NCBI GenBank assembly: GCA_903939005.1
Contig: CAJAFH010000008.1
Location: forward strand, 1 to 9,657
Origin: an uncultured Actinomycetes bacterium
GTDB lineage: Bacteria > Actinomycetota > Actinomycetes > Nanopelagicales > Nanopelagicaceae
Length of the DNA: 9,657 bases
Reading direction: 5' to 3'
Position 1 is the first letter of the stretch. Each line of letters begins with the position of its first letter. The notes under the pieces are model-generated. The model was not told the origin of the DNA, searched no databases, and saw nothing but the letters and a program-made list of their open reading frames with translations. Position numbers and translations under genes: made by a program. Shown here in pieces: positions 9,626 through 9,657 of the stretch.

Positions 9626-9657
9626 TTAACCCCCGTGTTAAATAAACGCACTGCAAC

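Noticed and set aside
9626..9641. TTAAC...GTTAA hairpin after the cyclophilin gene as a terminator
   Set aside because: A five-bp AT-rich stem without a T-tract, at the window edge; not supportable.

Overview
This window is the replication-origin region of a bacterial chromosome, almost certainly from an actinobacterium with an AT-leaning, compact genome. The order dnaA - oriC - dnaN - recF - DUF721/dciA - gyrB - gyrA - tRNA-Ile(GAT) - tRNA-Ala(TGC) - cyclophilin is the classic actinobacterial origin neighbourhood. The DUF721 protein carries the actinobacterial C-terminal ending (GPSWKRG...RGPRDTFG). AT-rich codon choice, short spacers and the absence of genes that often interrupt this order (gnd between dnaN and recF, a DUF3566 gene between gyrA and the tRNAs) suggest a streamlined lineage such as freshwater acI (Nanopelagicales). 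That placement is inference, not proof.

Layout: 1-1104 is the 3' part of dnaA, cut by the window edge. 1105-1461 is a 357-bp gene-free origin with seven DnaA boxes, four facing left and three facing right, then a DnaA-trio-like repeat and a very AT-rich stretch. dnaN (1462-2592), recF (2623-3714) and a dciA-like gene (3715-4167) follow closely, the last two directly abutting. A 199-bp spacer with a possible terminator and an inverted repeat leads to gyrB (4367-6328), which abuts gyrA (6329-8824). Two tRNA genes and a cyclophilin gene (9116-9625) close the window.

The genes form one functional set. DnaA opens oriC, DciA probably recruits or loads the replicative helicase, DnaN is the sliding clamp, RecF helps repair stalled or gapped forks, and gyrase (GyrB plus GyrA) removes supercoils ahead of the fork.

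The main anomaly is an in-frame TAG at 6038-6040 in gyrB. It comes after the Toprim metal-binding motif but before the conserved C-terminal segment, in a gene expected to be essential. The frame is otherwise full length. A base error or a strain-level nonsense mutation is the simplest explanation; a split or read-through GyrB is less likely but testable. I saw no mobile element, CRISPR array or unknown gene cassette. Apart from the gyrB stop and the origin details, this is conserved core-genome sequence.
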